Source of the DNA: an uncultured Clostridia bacterium
GTDB lineage: Bacteria > Bacillota > Clostridia > TANB77 > CAG-508
Reading direction: 5' to 3'
Assembly (NCBI GenBank): GCA_934122235.1
Contig: CAKOWE010000011.1
Location: forward strand, 1-38,177
DNA length: 38,177 nt
The translations under genes were made by a program, and so were the position numbers. Within the stretch, counting starts at the first letter, position 1. Every line of letters begins with the position of its first letter. Of the stretch, positions 16,978-27,754 are shown piece by piece. The notes beneath the pieces were generated by a model that made no database searches, was not told where the DNA came from, and worked only from the letters and a program-made list of their open reading frames with translations.

Positions 16978-19900
16978 TTATTCTACAAAAACATATCCAT
17001 TATATGCACTACTTAAAGAGCTTGTTGTTATGCCATTTCTTGTGCTTCCTTTATATCCACCTTCTGGGCAAGGCACTATTTTTATATATAATGTTTTAGT
17101 TTCTCCAATTTGTAGCAATCCTTTATGCACTGCAGCCACTCCAATAGGTGTGTAATATGAACTATATGCACAATATGTATCTGCACCATATCCACTTCCT
17201 GTTTTTCCTGTTACTGTTACTGGATATACTTTTCCACTTCCATACGCATAATAATTACTTTGTAAACTATCTGGATTTGGCATTATATTTATTTTTTCTC
17301 TTACATGTTCTCCTTCTCCACTTATACTATTATAATTATATGCCTCATATATCATTGTTTCAGATAATGTAGCATTGTATGGATAATATCTTGTTGTAGT
17401 CCAATTTGTTGTAATCTTATTTGTTTGTGGATTTGCACACATATAATATCCTGTATCTGAATTTGAAAAATTAATATAAATTCTTGTACCATATGGATAC
17501 CATTTTTCCCCATTGTATTCTATTGGTTCTTGATTAAATGTTATTGTTACATTTGGTGTGTTCCTATATCCATACACTTCTTTTATTGATGAAATTTCTC
17601 CAGTACTATCTTTAACATATATTTTTATATTACGATTTCCGGATGTTGTAACATTGCTAAATGTGTAATGATTTTCATTTGTTTCTACATATTCTCCATT
17701 ATCTATACTATAATAGTACTTTTCAATACTTTCATTATCACTTATTGCATCTACTGTTATAAATATTTCATTATCCCCTGATGATGTATTTGCACTTATT
17801 ATCTTTGGTCTTGTTATTTCATTTCCACTTTCATCTACAAATACAAATCCATTATATGTATATGTATATGAACTTGTTGTAACACCATTTCTAGTGCTTC
17901 CTTTATAACCTCCAGTTGGTGCCTGCACAATTTTTATTTGTAGTAACTTTGTCTCTCCATTCTTCACTAATCCCATGTGCATTGCAGCTACATTGACATT
18001 AGAATTATACATATATACATCTGTTCCATATGTGGTTCCAGAAGTCTTTCCTGTTACTTGAACTGGATATATTTTGTCATCAATCGAAGTATAATATATT
18101 GGTCCAGAAGTATCTGATGGCAAAATATTAATCTTCAATCTAACTTCATCGGTTTCTTTAGCATTAGTTTTATATAATGTTTTAGCTATATATGTTACAG
18201 AATAATTTAAAGTTGTAGTATATGTTGAACTGCTATTTGTACTCCATGAACTTTGACTTGCACTTTCACTTCTTTCATCTATATATGCATAATATCCTGT
18301 TAAATTTGTCATATCTTCTGCATATGTAATTGTCATTTTTGTTCCATATGGATACCATAATTCTCCTTTGTATTCTATTGGCTCTGTATCTAACGTAATT
18401 GTTGGTAATGCATTTGCCTGTACAACATTTGTTACTACTTCTTTTGTTTGCGATACAGCTCCGTTCTCGTCTTTTACATATACTTTTATTGTATGCGTTT
18501 TATATAAATTTGTATTATCAAATGTATATACACTTTGGTCTGTCTCTATTGCATCATTATTATCTAATTTGTAATAATATTTTTCTATATTTGTTTCATT
18601 TTGTCCAATAGAATCTACAGTAACAGTAATAGAATCTGTTCCACCAGATGTTGACACACTATTTATTATTGGTTCTAATATTTCCTTTCCATCTTCTGTT
18701 ACAAACATAAATCCATTTGCAACTATATTTTTAGCATTTGCCGAACCTATATTATTCTTTGTAACTCCTATATATCCTCCTACAGGACTTTGTACAATTT
18801 TTATATAGACTACTTTTGTTTCTCCACTTTTTATCAAACCCATATGAGTTGCAGCAGAAGAAACATAACTAGATCTTGAAGTTCCATTTGTATAATCATA
18901 CATTATATATATGTTATTTCCGTAAACATTACCTGTACTTTCTGTTATTTTTACTGGATATATTTCATTTAGCTTATAATAGTTTGGAGACATAGTACCT
19001 CTAGCAGGTGGCATTATATTAACTTTCAAACTAACTTCTGGAGAATATTCTGTATTTTTGGCATAATATGTACTAGAATATCCAAGTGAAGTCGTATATA
19101 TATTCGATTTATTCGATGACCATCCACTTATAGAACCATTTATTTCTGTTTTCATTAAATTACTTTTTACATCATATATATTAGCATGATTTGTTAAAAT
19201 ATTTTCAGAATTATATGTAATAGTTATTTTGGTTCCATATGGATACCACAATTCACCTTTATATTCAATTGGTACTGCTGATGAATCTATTTCAATAGTT
19301 GGTACTGCTGTTAATGATACTTGTTCTATAGATAATGAATTAAATTGTGCATAATAACTATTGCCACTATTAGAGCTATTTGTATGATAACGTCCTAAAT
19401 GTAAATAATATTTTTTTCCACCTTTTATTATTGTTTCATAATTTTCTGCATCCTTTTGGCCTGTTATATAAACAAATCTGCCATTTGTGTCACTATAATT
19501 CGGAACCGTTATAGTTGTTGTTATCGTTGCATAAGCGTATCCTCCATCTGTATTTTCAACATTTAAAATTACTTTAAACAAATCATTTTCTGTATAATTT
19601 GAATAATCTAATTCTATATATGAATTTGCTGGACGATAAGCAGTACTCCAATAAGTATTACCTCCACTAGTATAAGAATACCTATATGCATCTCCCTTTC
19701 CTTTTATAGATTCTCCATTATTCGCAAAATAATACACTGCTCCCATACCCTTATATACATTATATCCAGAAAGTTTTGTGTTTGATTCTCTTAATTTAAC
19801 TTCTAATATTTCATTCTTTTTATCATCAACAAAAACATAACCATTTTTAATTGTTGTATACTCTTTTGATACTATTTCATTAAACGAATTTGCCTTATAT

Positions 19901-22900
19901 CCTCCTTCTGGGGTTTCTATTATCTTTATATATACTGTTTTTGTTTCACCCAAATTAACCAATCCCATGTGTGTTGCAGCAACTGAAATTGAACTATCAT
20001 ATGTGTATTTTACTGTTCCATATACAGTTCCTGTAGTTCCTGTAACTTGTACTGGATATATTGCACCTATATTATTATAATAATTTGTTTGTGATGCACT
20101 TGCCATACCATATTGATATGGCATTATATAAATATCTTTATTTAACATTTCTTGTTCTTTTATATATCTAACGTTAACATTAATCGATTCCTTAGTAGAT
20201 ATTGTATATTGTCCTTCTTTAGTTGAATAATATCCATTATAAGCATAAGTACTATTATTTTCTATATATGGTGCTTCTATGTATATCCTTTCACAATATG
20301 TATCAGAACTTATTGTAAATTGCGTTCCATATGGATACCATTGCTTTCCATCATATTCTATTGGAGTTACAGATGTTTCCAGTGTAATATCTTGCAATTT
20401 CTTTTTTACTACACTTAAACTATTAAACTTAACAATATCAGAACCAGTATTAACACTGCCATCTTTCCTATATCCAATATGCAAATAATACTTTTTTCCA
20501 CCCATTAAAATTGTTATATAGTCTGTTGCATCAACATTACCACTTATATATACAAATCTTCCTGTGGAGTCGTTATATGATGGAGTTGATAAATTATCTG
20601 TAATTGTAGCGTATCCATAATCTGGACCTTCGCTTGATACTTGTGCATTTAATGTAACCAAATAGAATTCTTTTGGAGAGGAACTAGATAAATCTAATTC
20701 TATATATGAGTTTGCAACAGTATTATGAATTCCTTTATTATTAGGAATTATTGAAGTTCCATCATTAATGAAATTATATATTCCATTATTTATTACATTA
20801 TATCCAGATAATGTTGCTCCCACTGTTCCTGCTTCATTTATTAATATTTCTTTTCCATTTTCATCTACAAACATAAAACCTTCATAGCCCGAAGTATTAG
20901 AAGAAGAAGTTATTCCATTTCTAGTACTTGCAACATATCCGCCTGTTGGGTAATTTACCATTTTAATGTATAAAAGTTTATTTGTTTCTCCTTGTTTTAC
21001 TAATCCCATGTGTGTTGCAGCTGTATTAATATAAGATTTATAAGAATACGCAGAATATATGTTAGTTCCATACAAGTTTCCACCTGTATAATAAGAAACT
21101 AAAACAGGATATATATTTCCAACTTTTACATAACTATTCTGTATATTCGCATTATTGGGTAATATGTTTATTTTCATGCTCTTTTCTGCAACAATATTTC
21201 CTGATGAATCTGTTATTTTTGCAAAATATGTTGTACTTTCATATACATTAAAACTTCTAGTTGCAGATGAATCGCTACTCCATGAACTAATAGAACCTGT
21301 AATTTCGTTTCTATATGCATAGTAATTTTTAATATTAGTTCCACTATATTTAATTGTTGCTACTGTATTATATGGATACCACTTTTCACCTTTATATTCT
21401 ATATAAGTAGTATTTTCTGGAACAGATATTGTAACCTCTCCTGTTGCTGTAGTGGAATTTATATTTATTCCTGATATCATATTTCCAGAAGTTCCAACAG
21501 AAGTATCTGTTGTTTTTTCCCAATATAAGCTATTAAATTTCACAATATCAGACCCACGATCTATACTGTGATCTTTTCTATAAAAAATATGTAAATAATA
21601 TTTTTGTCCACCTTGCACATTTATCCAGTAATCTGTTGTGCCTATTTCTCCTCCTGCATATAAAATACGACCAGTTGACGAACTATATGACGGCACAGTT
21701 GTTGAAGTTGTTATAATTGCACTTCCATAATCAGCTCCCTCACTTGAAACTTCCGCATTCATTACTATTTTTATCACATCTGTAGAAGAAAAATTCGTAA
21801 AATCCAACTCTATATATGAACTTGCTACTGTATTATGCTTATTTCCTTGGTTTCCTCCGTTTGTTGGTATCAGTGACGTTTCAGAAACTTTAAATCCATA
21901 TGTCCCAGTATTTACAAAACTAAAACTAGACATAGTTTTTATATTCGCTGTATTTTCTTTAGTTTCAATAGTATTACTCATAATTTCAGAAGATATACCA
22001 CTATTATACTTTACATAAGTCTTAATTAAATATGTTGCTTTTGAACTTAAATTATAAAATTCATACATATTATCTTTGCTGGATATATAACTTCCATTAT
22101 TAATACTATAATAATATGTATCAACATTTTCACCATTAATTATAACTTTTATAGAATTTGAAGTGACATCTAAATTTGTTTTTAAAATTTCTTTATATTC
22201 TAATATGTTCCCAGATGAATCAACAAATACATATCCATTTTCATTACTAAAGCTTTCACTTGAGCTTATTCCATTTTGGGTAACAGTTCTATAATAATCA
22301 TCTGAACGCTTTACTACTTTTACATACATTAGTTTTTTTTCGCCATCTTTTAATATTCCCATTTGCATTGCTGACTTTCCAAAATAAGAATCATAACTAT
22401 ATATCTTGTTTCCATATATACTTCCACTTGCACTTCCTGTTACAATTACTGGAAAAATACTATCTACGTATTTTCTTGCATAATCCACTTGCAAATAACT
22501 ACCTGGCATTATATATATTTTTAATTCTGAAATTACCTCTTCTCCTGTTGAATCAACATTTTTTGCATAGTATGTCGTAGTTTGATTGGCAGATATCGTC
22601 CTTACACTATTGTTTTTTTCATTGTTCCAACTTACATTTCTTTCATTAGTTTGATAAATATAGTCATAATATGTTGCTAAGTTAGTTATATCTTCTGCAT
22701 ATGTTATTTTTACTTGTGTACCATATGGATACCATATTTTACCATCATATTCTACTGTTTCTAGTGTATCTTTATTTACTATTTCTATTATTGGTGCTGG
22801 TACTTCATTTAATGGTTTAGAAGTTGTTGTAAATGTTTCAGATACTACTCCATTACTATCTTTTACATATACATTTATCGTATGGTTTTTATAAGGTGCT

Positions 22901-25900
22901 ACATTTTCAAATATATATTCACTATTTGTAGTTTCAATATATGTTCCACCATCTATATTATAATAATATTTACTTTCAACTGCACCATTTTTATAATCTA
23001 TATCTACATTTACTGCTATTGAGTTTTCTCCACCTGTTGCTGTAATACTATTTAATCTAGGAGTTTTTATTTCTGTTCCATCTTCCTTTACAAATATATA
23101 ACCCATACAATTAGTTGTATATTCATTCGAGGTTATTCCATTTTTTGTAGTTCCTTTATATCCACCAACAGGACTTTCAACTATTTTTATATATAACAAT
23201 TTTTCTTCTTTAGCATTTATCAAACCCATATGTTGTGCAGAACTTGGTATATAACTATCATACGTATATGTATCTGTTCCTTTTACAGTATATCCTGTGT
23301 ATGTTGATGGTTGTACAGGATATATTTTTCCAAGTCCATATGTGTAATAATCACTTTGTAAAGAATAATTTGCCATTATATTTAAATGTATGCTTACTTC
23401 TTCTGATTCTCTGCCCAATTTATCTATTATTTTTACAACTTTACTTCCAGATTCATTAAAGCCAAGAGTAATTGTTGAATTTGTCGTTGAATACCAACCT
23501 GCTTCTGTTCCTCTTTCATCATAAATATATTTATAATAACCTGTTAAATTTGTCATGTCTTCTGCATATGTTATTTTTATTTGAGTTCCATATGGATACC
23601 ATATTTTCCCATCATATTCTACTGTTTCTAATTTATCCTCATTTACTATTTCTATTGTTGGTGTTGGTACATTATTTGCAGTATTTCCAGTAACAGATGT
23701 AATATCAGACATTATTCCATTACTAGTTTTTACATATACTTGTATCTTATGAGTTTGATATGCTTTTACATTTTCAAATGCATATACATTACTATCACTT
23801 TCTATAAATGTACCGTCATCTATACTATAATAATATTTTTGTATTTCTCCTAAGTTAGAACTTGCTGTTACTGTTGTTATTATTTTATCTTCTTCGGCAG
23901 TCAATACTGTGCTTTCAATTATTGGTAATCTACATTCTGTGCCATCTTCTGTTACAAATATATATCCATTTTCACCAGTATGGTTTTTAGAATTAGTATC
24001 TGATGTTATTCCGTTTCTTGTAGTTGATTTATATCCACCTTCTGGACTTTTTACTATTTTTATATATAAATTTTTTGTTTCATCTTTTTCTAATAATCCC
24101 ATATGTACTGCAGATATATTTATATAGCTTGAATATGTATATGTTTCTGTTCCATATAAATATCCACTTAAACTTCCTGTTGATCTTACTGGATATATTG
24201 CTCCAATATTATTATAGTAATTAGTTTGCAAGTTTCCTTGAGTATATGGCATTATGTTTATTGTACATCTTACTTCTTCTGTTTCTGCTCCTGTTGAATC
24301 TTTTAATTTTGCAACATAAGTCATTGATTCATTAAGCTTTGTAGAATAGCTAGCACTACTTGTAGAATTCCAACCGCTTTCAACTCCTGTTGTTTCATTT
24401 ATTATTTTATAATATCCCGTTAAGTTTGTCATGTCTTCTGCATAATTTATCCTTATATATGTATAATGGGGTGTTGTACTCATATAGTATGGATACCATA
24501 CTTTTCCATCATAATTAATTTTCTCTAGTTTATCTTCATCAATTATTTCTATTGTTGGTATTGGCATAGCATTTGTTGTTCTAGTTATAATGCTAGTTGT
24601 TTGTGATATCATTCCAAAACTATCTTGTACATAAACTTTTATAGTATGATTTTTATATGCTTGTACATTTTCAAAAACATATTCATTACTTTCACTTTCT
24701 TCAAAATTACCATTATCTATACTGTAATAATACTTTTGTATTTTTTTATCTTCATTATAACTTTTCGCATCTACAACTACTTTAATTTTATTATCTTCTT
24801 CTGTAGTTTGAATATTTAATATTTGTGGAAGTTTTATTTCTTCCCCACTTTCAGTTACAAATATATATCCATTAGTTGTATATCCATAGTAAGTAGTTGT
24901 AATACCATTTCTTGCAATTCCCGAATAACCTCCTTGTGGTGATGGTACTATTTTTATATATAAAATTTTGTTTTCTCCACTTTTTACTAATCCCATATGT
25001 GTTGCCGCATAATTTATAACAGTACTATAACTATATGTTTCTATTCCATTCCATCCCGAACTAGATGAACCACTATTCATTCCTGTTACTTGTACAGGAT
25101 ATATTCCACCTAAATTATATGTATAATAGTTAGATTGTATTGTTGATTCACCTTTAGGCATTATATAAATTGTTTGCTCATCTTCACCTAATAATTCACC
25201 TATAGAATTTTCTATTTTTGCTTTATATTTCATTGTTTCATTTAAAGTAAAGTTCCTATACTTAGTAGTACCATCACTAGACCAAGTTGTTGGATTTAGT
25301 ATTGTTCCATTTATTTCCTGATAATATCCTGTTAATCCTGTCATATCATCTGCATATTTAATTTGAACTGTTGTACCATATGGATACCATTTTTCTCCAT
25401 TGTATTCTATATAGTTGTCTACATTACTTGTTACTATTATTTCTGGTGCTATTACTGATACTTCATATAATCTTTGATTTCCTATATTATCTATTATTAT
25501 AAATTTGTTTATTCCTGATTTTTCTACTTTATATGTAAATTCCGTATTCCCCTCATTTGCTGTTAAAACATCTCCATTTTCTGCTCTTACTTCTTTTATT
25601 CCATTATCTGTTTTTATTATTTTTACTGTTACATTTTTTCCTTTTGCTGACAATACTGCCATTATAGGTTCTGTTAATTTTTCATCCACTACTTTTAATA
25701 TTGCTTTATAATCACTTATGTTATTTATTCCTGTTTCATTTTCTACATTTATTGCGTTTATAAAATTTGTATCTAGCTTAGTTCTTTCTGTTTTTACATT
25801 TCCTATTAAACCAAACGTATTATTTTCTGTTTGCATGCTTGATATTACGCTACTACTCAATTTACTTTCTTTTTCTACCCATATTCCTCTTAATGCAATA

Positions 25901-26469
25901 TCTGTTTTATCTACTGAACTTCCTTTATATGTGAATATTGTTGATGTTGTGTAATCCCCAGCAATTGAACTTACAGCTTTTAAATATATTACATTTCCAC
26001 TTTCATTATATGCAAATTTTGGAATCCATGTAAAAATTGTTCCCAATTCACTTTCTTGCACTCTAGTTCCATTTTGTGCCAACTTTTTTCCTGTCATATC
26101 ATCTGCTTGTTCTGATTGATACACTCCATCATTTAGCATAACATTTGCCATTTTAGCATTGCTGTAATCATACCATTCCGCATCATCTGATGTTGTTATT
26201 TGCCAGTATCCATCTTTATATTTTATCGGTATCATCCCTGCTGACAATTGCGGTTTGTTTGGCTTTAATGCTATTTGATTTGTAACATCTAATTCATTGC
26301 TACCTATATTGTTAGTCATTTCTGCTGTTTGCAATTTTATATCATTTATTGTGTTTGATTTATTATTTTTATTTAATATTATTGCACAAAAAGATAACAC
26401 TAATATTGTTAATAACATTAGTGAAATTTTAGCTTTATTATTTTTCTTACCTTTTATGTTTCTTTTCAT
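16978..26469 (-). CDS. Giant secreted protein with nine LCCL-like modules
   Basis: 3163 residues. N-terminus: basic, then one hydrophobic segment (about 15-33), a signal peptide or anchor. Residues 70-170 resemble a domain frequent at the front of gut clostridial surface proteins (LSAGMIPIKY...EWYDY...WIPKFAY). From about 355, nine units of about 290 residues follow. Each has an Ig-like part opening with WYPYGT, an LCCL-like part (IYPV..TG, YG-x-x-x-Y-Y, AATHMGL, IKIV..P.GGY, RNGITS, GYIFV) and usually an Ig/FN3-like part ending in H-T-I-K-V-Y-V-K-D. Three further modules interrupt units 4-6. LCCL cysteines are nearly absent. The chain ends right after the ninth LCCL; no LPxTG, SLH or choline-binding domain is seen. 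Probably an adhesin or glycan-binding surface fibre (inference). AACTGGAGG precedes the start. Confidence 0.85.
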   Translation of the reverse strand: MKRNIKGKKNNKAKISLMLLTILVLSFCAIILNKNNKSNTINDIKLQTAEMTNNIGSNELDVTNQIALKPNKPQLSAGMIPIKYKDGYWQITTSDDAEWYDYSNAKMANVMLNDGVYQSEQADDMTGKKLAQNGTRVQESELGTIFTWIPKFAYNESGNVIYLKAVSSIAGDYTTSTIFTYKGSSVDKTDIALRGIWVEKESKLSSSVISSMQTENNTFGLIGNVKTERTKLDTNFINAINVENETGINNISDYKAILKVVDEKLTEPIMAVLSAKGKNVTVKIIKTDNGIKEVRAENGDVLTANEGNTEFTYKVEKSGINKFIIIDNIGNQRLYEVSVIAPEIIVTSNVDNYIEYNGEKWYPYGTTVQIKYADDMTGLTGYYQEINGTILNPTTWSSDGTTKYRNFTLNETMKYKAKIENSIGELLGEDEQTIYIMPKGESTIQSNYYTYNLGGIYPVQVTGMNSGSSSSGWNGIETYSYSTVINYAATHMGLVKSGENKILYIKIVPSPQGGYSGIARNGITTTYYGYTTNGYIFVTESGEEIKLPQILNIQTTEEDNKIKVVVDAKSYNEDKKIQKYYYSIDNGNFEESESNEYVFENVQAYKNHTIKVYVQDSFGMISQTTSIITRTTNAMPIPTIEIIDEDKLEKINYDGKVWYPYYMSTTPHYTYIRINYAEDMTNLTGYYKIINETTGVESGWNSTSSASYSTKLNESMTYVAKLKDSTGAETEEVRCTINIMPYTQGNLQTNYYNNIGAIYPVRSTGSLSGYLYGTETYTYSSYINISAVHMGLLEKDETKNLYIKIVKSPEGGYKSTTRNGITSDTNSKNHTGENGYIFVTEDGTECRLPIIESTVLTAEEDKIITTVTASSNLGEIQKYYYSIDDGTFIESDSNVYAFENVKAYQTHKIQVYVKTSNGIMSDITSVTGNTANNVPTPTIEIVNEDKLETVEYDGKIWYPYGTQIKITYAEDMTNLTGYYKYIYDERGTEAGWYSTTNSTITLGFNESGSKVVKIIDKLGRESEEVSIHLNIMANYSLQSDYYTYGLGKIYPVQPSTYTGYTVKGTDTYTYDSYIPSSAQHMGLINAKEEKLLYIKIVESPVGGYKGTTKNGITSNEYTTNCMGYIFVKEDGTEIKTPRLNSITATGGENSIAVNVDIDYKNGAVESKYYYNIDGGTYIETTNSEYIFENVAPYKNHTINVYVKDSNGVVSETFTTTSKPLNEVPAPIIEIVNKDTLETVEYDGKIWYPYGTQVKITYAEDITNLATYYDYIYQTNERNVSWNNEKNNSVRTISANQTTTYYAKNVDSTGEEVISELKIYIMPGSYLQVDYARKYVDSIFPVIVTGSASGSIYGNKIYSYDSYFGKSAMQMGILKDGEKKLMYVKVVKRSDDYYRTVTQNGISSSESFSNENGYVFVDSSGNILEYKEILKTNLDVTSNSIKVIINGENVDTYYYSINNGSYISSKDNMYEFYNLSSKATYLIKTYVKYNSGISSEIMSNTIETKENTANIKTMSSFSFVNTGTYGFKVSETSLIPTNGGNQGNKHNTVASSYIELDFTNFSSTDVIKIVMNAEVSSEGADYGSAIITTSTTVPSYSSSTGRILYAGGEIGTTDYWINVQGGQKYYLHIFYRKDHSIDRGSDIVKFNSLYWEKTTDTSVGTSGNMISGININSTTATGEVTISVPENTTYIEYKGEKWYPYNTVATIKYSGTNIKNYYAYRNEITGSISSWSSDSSATRSFNVYESTTYFAKITDSSGNIVAEKSMKINILPNNANIQNSYVKVGNIYPVLVSYYTGGNLYGTNIYSAYSYKSYINTAATHMGLVKQGETNKLLYIKMVNYPTGGYVASTRNGITSSSNTSGYEGFMFVDENGKEILINEAGTVGATLSGYNVINNGIYNFINDGTSIIPNNKGIHNTVANSYIELDLSSSSPKEFYLVTLNAQVSSEGPDYGYATITDNLSTPSYNDSTGRFVYISGNVDATDYITILMGGKKYYLHIGYRKDGSVNTGSDIVKFNSLSVVKKKLQDITLETSVTPIEYDGKQWYPYGTQFTISSDTYCERIYIEAPYIENNSTYAYNGYYSTKEGQYTISTKESINVNVRYIKEQEMLNKDIYIMPYQYGMASASQTNYYNNIGAIYPVQVTGTTGTVYGTVKYTYDSSISVAATHMGLVNLGETKTVYIKIIETPEGGYKANSFNEIVSKEYTTIKNGYVFVDDKKNEILEVKLRESNTKLSGYNVYKGMGAVYYFANNGESIKGKGDAYRYSYTSGGNTYWSTAYRPANSYIELDYSNYTENDLFKVILNVENTDGGYAYATITTTITVPNYSDTNGRFVYITGQKDAENYETIIKGGKKYYLHLGRYHTNSSNSGNSYYAQFNSLSIEQVSLTAVPTIEIDSSAVPIEYKGELWYPYGTKITITYNSENILTNHANIYDVKSNLMKTEINGSISGWSSNKSNIYTTSLGYSSTYYAKNTEYSPEVSLKVNIMPPARGTMSPNYYKLNEIYPVKITESTGNVYGNNIYIMYDYTNGTSRSSYVSSAATHMGLIKSGETKVVYIKIVQSPVGGYIGVTKNNIGSANAKNIVANGFMFVTEDGKEILEPIINSVSTSGGTDSITVTVDSIGQNETNIEKYYYKLDNNDAIETDQSVYTFDNTNLYKTHTIKVYVKDENGAVSQTKEVVTNVVQANALPTITLDTEPIEYKGELWYPYGTKMTITYAEDMTNLTGYYAYIDERSESASQSSWSTNSSSTYTTTLNYSVTYIAKTLYKTNAKETDEVRLKINILPSDTSGPIYYTSIDDKIYPVQVTGKTSGTTYGTDVYMYNSNVNVAAMHMGLVKNGETKLLQIKIVQAPTGGYKGSTRNGVTTSSYTYTYNGFVFVDESGNEITRPKIISANTSSGDNEIFITVDAISDNESIEKYYYSIDNGEYVETNENHYTFSNVTTSGNRNIKIYVKDSTGEISSIKEVYGYRNTPNVTITFNQEPIEYNGEKWYPYGTRIYINFSNSDTGYYMCANPQTNKITTNWTTTRYYPYNATLSETMIYEAYNYNSISGEGEHVREKINIMPNPDSLQSNYYAYGSGKVYPVTVTGKTGSGYGADTYCAYSSYYTPIGVAAVHKGLLQIGETKTLYIKIVPCPEGGYKGSTRNGITTSSLSSAYNGYVFVE
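16981..25390 (-). repeat. Nine WYPYGT + LCCL-like protein repeats
   Basis: LCCL-like parts lie at about 25103-24855, 24198-23950, 23333-23081, 22458-22220, 21114-20863, 20060-19828, 18964-18700, 18072-17836 and 17229-16981. The WYPYGT boxes sit near 25376, 24488, 23590, 22723, 21372, 20327, 19235, 18346 and 17493. The copies have diverged well beyond simple DNA repeats. Spacing is 850-900 bases except where extra modules are inserted. Confidence 0.8.
19325..21930 (-). repeat. Three inserted beta-modules inside the giant protein
   Basis: Three related modules of about 130-150 residues at roughly 21930-21525, 20815-20400 and 19775-19325. Shared blocks: NSYIELD, VSSEG.DYG.A.IT, PSY..STGR..Y, GG.KYYLHI and V.FNSL. 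They look like a jelly-roll, possibly carbohydrate-binding, fold (inference). They sit after LCCL units 4, 5 and 6; after units 5 and 6 the usual Ig/FN3-like part is absent. Confidence 0.7.
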
Positions 26470-26503
26470 ATGTGCCTCCAGTTATATTTACTTATTATTG
26501 CTA

Positions 26504-26536
26504 TATTCCTATGCATTATAGGAATAGTATATTATA
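26504..26536 (-). promoter_or_regulatory. Palindrome and -10 box upstream of the giant gene
   Basis: TATTCCTAT / ATAGGAATA (26504-26512 and 26518-26526) lies just downstream of a TATAAT at 26536-26531. No good -35 box stands 17 bases further. The palindrome could be an operator or a 5' leader hairpin. Confidence 0.4.
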
Positions 26537-26611
26537 ATCCACTGTGTATATACTATCATTTTTATTTAATTTTGTAAATATAAATTTCTACCGTTTCTGT
26601 TATTTTTTTAC

Positions 26612-26662
26612 AAAAAAAACACAATATTATATACAAATAAAATATGCATACAATATTGCGTT
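26612..26662 (-). terminator. Intrinsic terminator after GGGtGRT gene
   Basis: 11-pair stem (AACGCAATATT / AATATTGTGTT, one G-U pair) with a 23-base loop, then a T run on the minus strand, 26 bases after the stop. Confidence 0.65.
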
Positions 26663-26688
26663 TCAATTATTAATTATAATTTTTATTT

Positions 26689-27687
26689 TTACTTCATTGC
26701 TTCTTCGCAAGCAACTGCAACAGCAACTGTTGCACCAACCATTGGGTTATTACCCATTCCAATTAATCCCATCATTTCTACGTGAGCTGGAACAGATGAA
26801 CTTCCTGCAAATTGTGCATCTGAGTGCATTCTTCCCATTGTATCAGTCATACCATATGATGCAGGACCAGCAGCCATATTATCTGGATGTAATGTTCTTC
26901 CTGTACCACCACCAGATGCAACTGAGAAATATTTTTTTCCTTGCTCTATACATTCTTTTTTGTATGTTCCTGCAACTGGATGTTGGAATCTTGTAGGATT
27001 TGTAGAGTTACCTGTTATAGATACATCAACACCTTCTAAGTGCATTATTGCAACACCTTCTCTAACATCATTTGCACCATAACATCTTACCTTACTTCTC
27101 TCTCCATCTGAATATGCAATTTCTTCTATTACATTTACTTTTCCTGTAAAGAAATCAAAATCTGTTTTTACATATGTAAATCCATTTATTCTAGAAATTA
27201 CTTGTGCTGCATCTTTTCCTAACCCATTTAATATTACTCTTAATGGTTGTTGTCTAACTTTGTTTGCTGATTTAGCAATTCCTATTGCACCTTCTGCAGC
27301 AGCAAAACTTTCATGTCCTGCTAAAAATGCAAAGCATTTTGTTTCTTCAGATAATAACATTGATGCTAAATTTCCATGTCCTAATCCTACTTTTCTATCA
27401 TCTGCAACAGAACCAGGAATACAAAATGCTTGTAATCCTTCTCCTATTGATTTAGCTGCGTCTGCTGCTTTTTTATCTCCTTTTTTTATTGCTATCGCTG
27501 CACCTAATGTATATGCCCAACATGCATTTTCAAAGCATATAGGTTGAACACTTTTTGTTATATCATATGGATTAAATCCTTTTTCTTTACAAATATTTAG
27601 TGCATCATCAAAATCTTTTATTCCGTATTTTTCCATTACTGGTTTAATTTGATCTATTCTTCTTTCATAACTTTCAAATAATGCCAT
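26689..27687 (-). CDS. GGGtGRT protein
   Basis: 332 residues carrying the family's namesake SGGGTGRTLHP near 255, followed by GMTDTMGRMHSDAQFAGSSSVPAHVEMMGLIGMGNNPMVGA. It has no signal peptide and is cytoplasmic. The family is widespread in anaerobes and is almost always next to a NifU-like protein, as here (67 bases downstream). Its biochemical role is unknown; the gene pairing suggests an iron-sulfur or redox-related task. Start supported by TAGGAGG. Confidence 0.92.
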   Translation of the reverse strand: MALFESYERRIDQIKPVMEKYGIKDFDDALNICKEKGFNPYDITKSVQPICFENACWAYTLGAAIAIKKGDKKAADAAKSIGEGLQAFCIPGSVADDRKVGLGHGNLASMLLSEETKCFAFLAGHESFAAAEGAIGIAKSANKVRQQPLRVILNGLGKDAAQVISRINGFTYVKTDFDFFTGKVNVIEEIAYSDGERSKVRCYGANDVREGVAIMHLEGVDVSITGNSTNPTRFQHPVAGTYKKECIEQGKKYFSVASGGGTGRTLHPDNMAAGPASYGMTDTMGRMHSDAQFAGSSSVPAHVEMMGLIGMGNNPMVGATVAVAVACEEAMK

Positions 27688-27754
27688 TTACTTTACCTCC
27701 TATTATTTTTACATTCTTGTTGGTTGGACTTAGAATCCACCCATAATCTTTATT

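Noticed and set aside
16981..25390. CRISPR array or short tandem DNA repeats in the giant gene
   Set aside because: Repeats are about 870 bases, protein-coding and diverged, with no direct repeat-spacer pattern.
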